Below are positions 34,186 through 37,147 of a DNA stretch of 37,147 nucleotides, in pieces. This DNA is from an uncultured bacterium (GTDB lineage: Bacteria > Verrucomicrobiota > Kiritimatiellia > RFP12 > UBA1067): contig CACZAK010000055.1 in assembly GCA_902779075.1 (NCBI GenBank), positions 1 through 37,147 on the forward strand, given 5' to 3'. A program made the translations under genes and the position numbers. Below the pieces are notes generated by a model. It did no database searches and was not told the DNA's origin. It worked only from the letters and a program-made list of their open reading frames with translations. Numbering within the stretch: position 1 is the first letter of the stretch; each line of letters starts with the position of its first letter.

Positions 34186-35306
34186 GTGGTTAGCGTGAAG
34201 CGCCAGCTGGGGGCGGTGTGGGATTCGACGGCGACGGACTGCGCGATACGGTAGCCGGGTACCCACAGCACTTCGCCCGTCGCGGCGTCACAGATGAGCG
34301 GGAGGTCCGCGCGCAGGGCGGGAGGCACCTTCGCCGTTACGAAAACGTCTTGGAGCTTGCGGCTGTGTCCGTGGAGGCCCGTGGGTGCAATGCGGTCGCC
34401 CGCGCGCCAGCGGCGCAACTCAAGCGTGCGCCCCGCGAGCGCGGCGCGGCTCATTTCGCAGGTGGCTGGGAGCGCGCCGACGGCTTCGGCGCGCGGCGTG
34501 TAGCCGGTGGTGGGGGCGATGGTGAGGTGGTAGCGAGATCGATCCCGTGGTAGGGCCGCCTCGCCGAGGCGGCCGCTCGATCGGCCCGCTCGGCGAGCGG
34601 GCCCTACCAAGTGAAGCGGCGAGAGCGCCGCTTCCCCCAGGGAAAGATCGCCGCGGAGGATGGCGGCGCTTTTGCAGAGGTGTTCGGTGATGTGGGGGTC
34701 GAGGTGGTCGCGCAGGAAGGGGAGGATTACGTGGCGTACCTTGTTGCGGAGGATGGAGGTGTCGGCGTTCGTGGAATCTTCGCGCCACGTGAGGCCGCGG
34801 CGGCGGAGGTAGGCGCGCAGATCGGCGTCGCGCAGGCCGAGAAGGGGGCGGATGAACGTGATGCCGTCCACGTGCGAGACGGGCTTGAGTCCGGCGAGGC
34901 CCTCCGGACCCGCGCCGCGCGCCATGCGCATGATGAACGTCTCGGCCACGTCGTCGGCGTGGTGTCCGGTGGCAATGGCGTCGAGGCCCAGCTCGCGCGT
35001 CATACGCGTGAAGAACGCGAGGCGCGTACGGCGCGCAGCCATTTCGAGCGATTCGCGCGGACGCCGCCGGATGCGCGCGCGAAGCGTGCGGCAGGGGATT
35101 CCGAAGCGCGCGGCGAGCGCCTCCACGAAACGCGCGTCGTCGTGCGAGTCAGGACGCAGGCCGTGGTCGACGTGCAGCACGACAGCCTCGAACCCCATCG
35201 TCTCGCGCAGGTCGGCGAGCGCGGCGAGAAGGGCCGTGGAGTCGGCTCCGCCGGAAACGGCGAGGCCGATTGTCCAGGTGCGCTTCTTCTGGAAGGGGGC
35301 TTGCAT
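34182..35306 (-). CDS. tilS: tRNA(Ile)-lysidine synthase, with repeat-derived insertion
   Basis: Modifies C34 of tRNA-Ile(CAU) to lysidine, so that it reads AUA instead of AUG; normally essential. The PP-loop LAVSGGADSTALL covers residues 15-27. HVDHGLRPDSHDDARFV, ATGHHADDVAETFIMR and a C-terminal TilS domain (RRWRAGDRIAPTGLHGHSRK) follow. Between catalytic and C-terminal parts, 60 bp of palindromic repeat (34549-34608) encode 20 extra residues (near VGPARRAGRSSGRLGEAAL) without breaking the frame. ATG 35306 is chosen because an extended -10 TATAAT (35319-35314) sits 7 nt upstream; the frame is open further upstream only as a thiE shadow. It is convergent with the preceding gene, with overlapping stop codons. 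Confidence 0.93.
   Translation of the reverse strand: MQAPFQKKRTWTIGLAVSGGADSTALLAALADLRETMGFEAVVLHVDHGLRPDSHDDARFVEALAARFGIPCRTLRARIRRRPRESLEMAARRTRLAFFTRMTRELGLDAIATGHHADDVAETFIMRMARGAGPEGLAGLKPVSHVDGITFIRPLLGLRDADLRAYLRRRGLTWREDSTNADTSILRNKVRHVILPFLRDHLDPHITEHLCKSAAILRGDLSLGEAALSPLHLVGPARRAGRSSGRLGEAALPRDRSRYHLTIAPTTGYTPRAEAVGALPATCEMSRAALAGRTLELRRWRAGDRIAPTGLHGHSRKLQDVFVTAKVPPALRADLPLICDAATGEVLWVPGYRIAQSVAVESHTAPSWRFTLTT
34549..34608. repeat. 60-bp double-hairpin GGTAGGG element inside tilS
   Basis: Outer arms GGTAGGG and CCCTACC enclose two hairpins, CCGCCTCG-C-CGAGGCGG and CCCGCTCG-G-CGAGCGGG, separated by CCGCTCGATCGG. The unit looks like two single repeat copies (as at 26740) fused head to head. 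Its length is exactly 20 codons and no stop codon arises in the tilS frame. Confidence 0.88.
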
Positions 35307-35313
35307 TGCTATA

Positions 35314-35322
35314 ATTATACCA
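35314..35322 (-). promoter_or_regulatory. Extended -10 promoter of tilS
   Basis: On the minus strand ATGGTATAAT (extended -10) ends 7 nt before ATG 35306. No clear -35 is seen. The predicted mRNA is leaderless. It is back to back with the thiE promoter. Confidence 0.6.
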
Positions 35323-35329
35323 TTTCCGT

Positions 35330-35358
35330 TTGACCCCGTGGGGGATGTTTGGTAATCT
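35330..35358 (+). promoter_or_regulatory. Promoter of thiE
   Basis: TTGACC (35330-35335), a 17-nt spacer and TAATCT (35353-35358). ATG 35367 is 8 nt downstream of the -10, with no Shine-Dalgarno, so a leaderless start is likely. Confidence 0.6.
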
Positions 35359-35366
35359 ACTCGCCC

Positions 35367-35969
35367 ATGAAGGATTTTGGTTTTTATCTTGTGATCACCA
35401 ATCCGGTGGTCGGTTATGCGCGCTGCGCGGAGGCGGCGGTGCGCGCGGGCGTGCGGATCGTCCAGCTGCGGATGAAGCACGCCGCGCGCGAGGACATCCT
35501 GCGCGAGGCGCGCGAGATGCGCCGCGTGACGCGCGGCACGGACACGCTTTTCATCGTGAACGACGACCCCGCGCTCGCAGCGGAGGCGGAGGCGGACGGC
35601 GTACATGTGGGGCAGGACGACATGTCCCCCGTCGAGGTGCGCGCGCATTTCCCGCAGCTGAAGGTGGTGGGTCTTTCCACGCACAACCTCGACCAGGTGC
35701 GCGCCTCCTGGGACCAGCCGATCGACTACATCGGCGTGGGGCCGGTCTACGCCACGCCCACGAAGGACATCCCCGACCCCACGCTCGGGCCCGAGATGGC
35801 GGGGCGGATGATCGCCGCCGCGCGCGTCCCGGCCGTCGCGATCGGCGGCATCAACGCCGAGACGCTTCCCCCGGTGCTCGCGGCGGGCGCGCGCAACTTC
35901 GCGGTCGTGCGCGCCGTGTGCCAGTCGCCGGCCTCCAGGACGTCCTCACGAACGTCAGCTTCCGCGTGA
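35367..35969 (+). CDS. thiE: Thiamine-phosphate synthase with aberrant C-terminus
   Basis: Couples HMP-pyrophosphate and thiazole phosphate to thiamine phosphate. The family's motifs appear in order: RIVQLRMKHA, FIVNDDPALA, GVHVGQDDM, IGVGPVYATPTK and AVAIGGINAE. The product is 200 residues. The last recognisable part is NFAVVRAVCQSP (ending near 35930). After that the frame enters sequence belonging to an ABC-F gene in another frame, giving an unrelated tail (ASRTSSRTSASA). ThiE normally ends with a further helix after this point, so the true C-terminus seems replaced. ATG 35367 is chosen over TTG 35349, which lies before the -10 box. Activity may be partly retained, because the active-site residues precede the junction. 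Confidence 0.87.
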   Translation: MKDFGFYLVITNPVVGYARCAEAAVRAGVRIVQLRMKHAAREDILREAREMRRVTRGTDTLFIVNDDPALAAEAEADGVHVGQDDMSPVEVRAHFPQLKVVGLSTHNLDQVRASWDQPIDYIGVGPVYATPTKDIPDPTLGPEMAGRMIAAARVPAVAIGGINAETLPPVLAAGARNFAVVRAVCQSPASRTSSRTSASA

Positions 35970-37147
35970 ACAAGGGCGAGCGCGTGGGCGTGGTGGGGCC
36001 GAACGGCTCCGGCAAGTCGACGCTCTTCAAGATCATCCTTGGCGAGCTCTCCACGGACCACGGGGAGCTCGTGATCGAGGAGAACCCCACGATTGGGTCC
36101 ACGCGACAGCATCCCGAGCCGGACACGCCGGAGGAGACGCTTCTTGAGTACGCGATGCGCGGCGTGCCGGGTTTCTGCGAGCTTGAGGCGAAGATGAAGG
36201 CGCTCGAGGCACGCCTCGACGCGGGCGAGACGTCCGTGCTGAAGGAGTACGGCGAGGTGCAGACCGCGTTCGAGCACCTCGGCGGCTACGACCTCGAGAC
36301 GCGCGTGAAGGTGGCGCTCGGCGGACTCGGCTTCGCCGTGGAGGAGTTCGCGAAGCCGTTCGCGTCCTTCTCCGGCGGCTGGCGCATGCGCGCGGAGCTC
36401 TCGCGCGTACTCGCGAGCGAGCCGGACCTCCTCCTGCTCGACGAACCGTCCAACTACCTCGACCTCCCCGCCGTGGACTGGCTTCAGCGCTACCTCAAGC
36501 TCTACCGCGGCACGCTCATGCTCATCTCGCACGACCGCTACTTGCTCAAGACGCTCACGAGCATCATCGTGGAAGTGGACGCCGGCACGTGTACGCGCTA
36601 CGAGGGCGACCTCGACTGGTACCTCCGCGAACGCGAGGTGCGCTACCAACACCTTCTCGCCGCGAAGGAGAACCAGGACCACCACCGCGAGCAGCTCCAG
36701 CGGTTCGTGGACCGCTTCCGCGCGCAGGCCACGAAGGCCGCGCAGGCGCAGAGCCGCCAGAAGCTCATCGACAAGATCGACGAGGAGCGCATCGTGCTGC
36801 CGAAGCGCTACTCGCGGCGCGGCCGTCTGCGTCTCGCCGAACCGCCGCCCTCTGGCATCGAGATGTTCCGCTGCGAGAACATGTTCTTCTCGTACGATGG
36901 CGTGAAGAACGTCCTCCACGACGTGACCTTCAACGTCGCGCGTGGCGACAAGGTGGCCGTAATCGGCTACAACGGTCTCGGTAAGACCACGCTCATGCGC
37001 ATCATCGCGGGAACGCGCCAGCCCACGGCCGGCAAGGCCGTACTCGGACACAACGTGGTGTGCGGCTACCTCAGCCAGGAGTTCGCCGAGACGATCCCGC
37101 CCGACCTCACCGTGTACCGCAACGCGAAGAACGCGATCCCGCCGGGG
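35918..37147 (+). CDS. ABC-F family ATPase, N-terminus missing and right edge cut
   Basis: Cytoplasmic ABC-F (EttA/Uup-like) protein with two ATPase domains that acts on ribosomes. Domain 1 has GPNGSGKSTLFK (near 36000), SGGWRMRAELSRVLA and LLLLDEPSNYLDL. A charged linker (RFRAQATKAAQAQSRQK) follows, then domain 2 begins (FFSYDGVKNVLHDV, GYNGLGKTTLMR) and the window ends before its signature. The frame is readable from GLQDVLTNVSF (35930). The usual first strand and A-loop aromatic are absent, and the only upstream start is a GTG at 35918 inside thiE. This looks like a gene whose first codons were lost at the thiE junction. Confidence 0.85.
   Translation, partial: MPVAGLQDVLTNVSFRVNKGERVGVVGPNGSGKSTLFKIILGELSTDHGELVIEENPTIGSTRQHPEPDTPEETLLEYAMRGVPGFCELEAKMKALEARLDAGETSVLKEYGEVQTAFEHLGGYDLETRVKVALGGLGFAVEEFAKPFASFSGGWRMRAELSRVLASEPDLLLLDEPSNYLDLPAVDWLQRYLKLYRGTLMLISHDRYLLKTLTSIIVEVDAGTCTRYEGDLDWYLREREVRYQHLLAAKENQDHHREQLQRFVDRFRAQATKAAQAQSRQKLIDKIDEERIVLPKRYSRRGRLRLAEPPPSGIEMFRCENMFFSYDGVKNVLHDVTFNVARGDKVAVIGYNGLGKTTLMRIIAGTRQPTAGKAVLGHNVVCGYLSQEFAETIPPDLTVYRNAKNAIPPG

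Noticed and set aside
35307..35684. Upstream extension of the tilS frame on the minus strand
   Set aside because: It is antisense to thiE and lies before the tilS -10 box; the PP-loop is properly placed when starting at 35306.
35918..35969. Programmed -1 frameshift making a ThiE-ABC-F fusion protein
   Set aside because: There is no slippery heptamer or downstream pseudoknot at the junction, and both proteins miss terminal parts, which fits a deletion or assembly join better.

Overview
This is a GC-rich window of about 37 kb of bacterial chromosome. I found no rRNA, tRNA or CRISPR array. Gene content points to a PVC-superphylum, Kiritimatiellota/Lentisphaerota-like anaerobe, probably a glycan degrader. 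The clues are a eukaryote-type GlgB, large exported glycoside hydrolases (GH106-like, GH123/DUF6067-like, DUF187-like), a heparinase II/III gene, InlB-type and BspA-type surface repeats, and many lipobox or Sec signal sequences. The taxonomic call is inference from gene style, not a marker-gene result.

Layout. (1) 2-9631 holds housekeeping and anabolic genes: thrS (cut by the left edge), infC with an ATC start, ispF, an RluA-type pseudouridine synthase, an apparently exported beta-CASP metallo-beta-lactamase protein, glgB, manA, then the tmk-holB-ricT module. (2) 9652-14148 has a small thioesterase and two tandem M3 metallopeptidases. (3) 14149-14400 is a repeat-bearing spacer, followed by a DUF187-like lipoprotein glycosidase, then manC-truA-mlaF. 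(4) 19401-19808 is a decayed spacer with a hairpin, a dispersed repeat copy and a transposase remnant. (5) 19833-34185 is a plus-strand glycan-use locus: an exported phosphoesterase, a broken heparinase II/III gene, a BspA/InlB-like surface protein, a DUF6067-like hydrolase, a propeller-GH106 fusion and an unrecognised exported protein. (6) 34182-37147 contains tilS on the minus strand, divergent from thiE, and an ABC-F ATPase that runs off the right edge.

How the genes fit together. ManA plus ManC would make GDP-mannose precursors and GlgB would store glucose as glycogen. The exported enzymes of region 5 would release sugars, possibly from rhamnose- and uronate-containing polymers. Several genes are chained by ATGA stop/start overlaps (ispF/RluA, manA/tmk, manC/truA, phosphoesterase/heparinase), suggesting translational coupling.

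Most interesting signals. (a) A family of GGTAGGG-headed palindromic repeats lies inside open reading frames without breaking them. A 60-bp double hairpin sits in tilS and up to three copies sit in the 1022-codon hydrolase gene, recalling the Rickettsia palindromic elements. (b) A 101-bp MITE-like element with imperfect terminal inverted repeats and a perfect 8-bp target duplication interrupts the heparinase gene, which also carries an amber codon and an 18-bp tandem duplication. (c) Several strong promoters place the -10 box only 6-11 nt before the start codon, implying leaderless mRNAs. (d) A beta-CASP protein carries a signal peptide and a four-cysteine insertion. (e) thiE and the ABC-F gene are joined as if a deletion removed the end of one and the start of the other.
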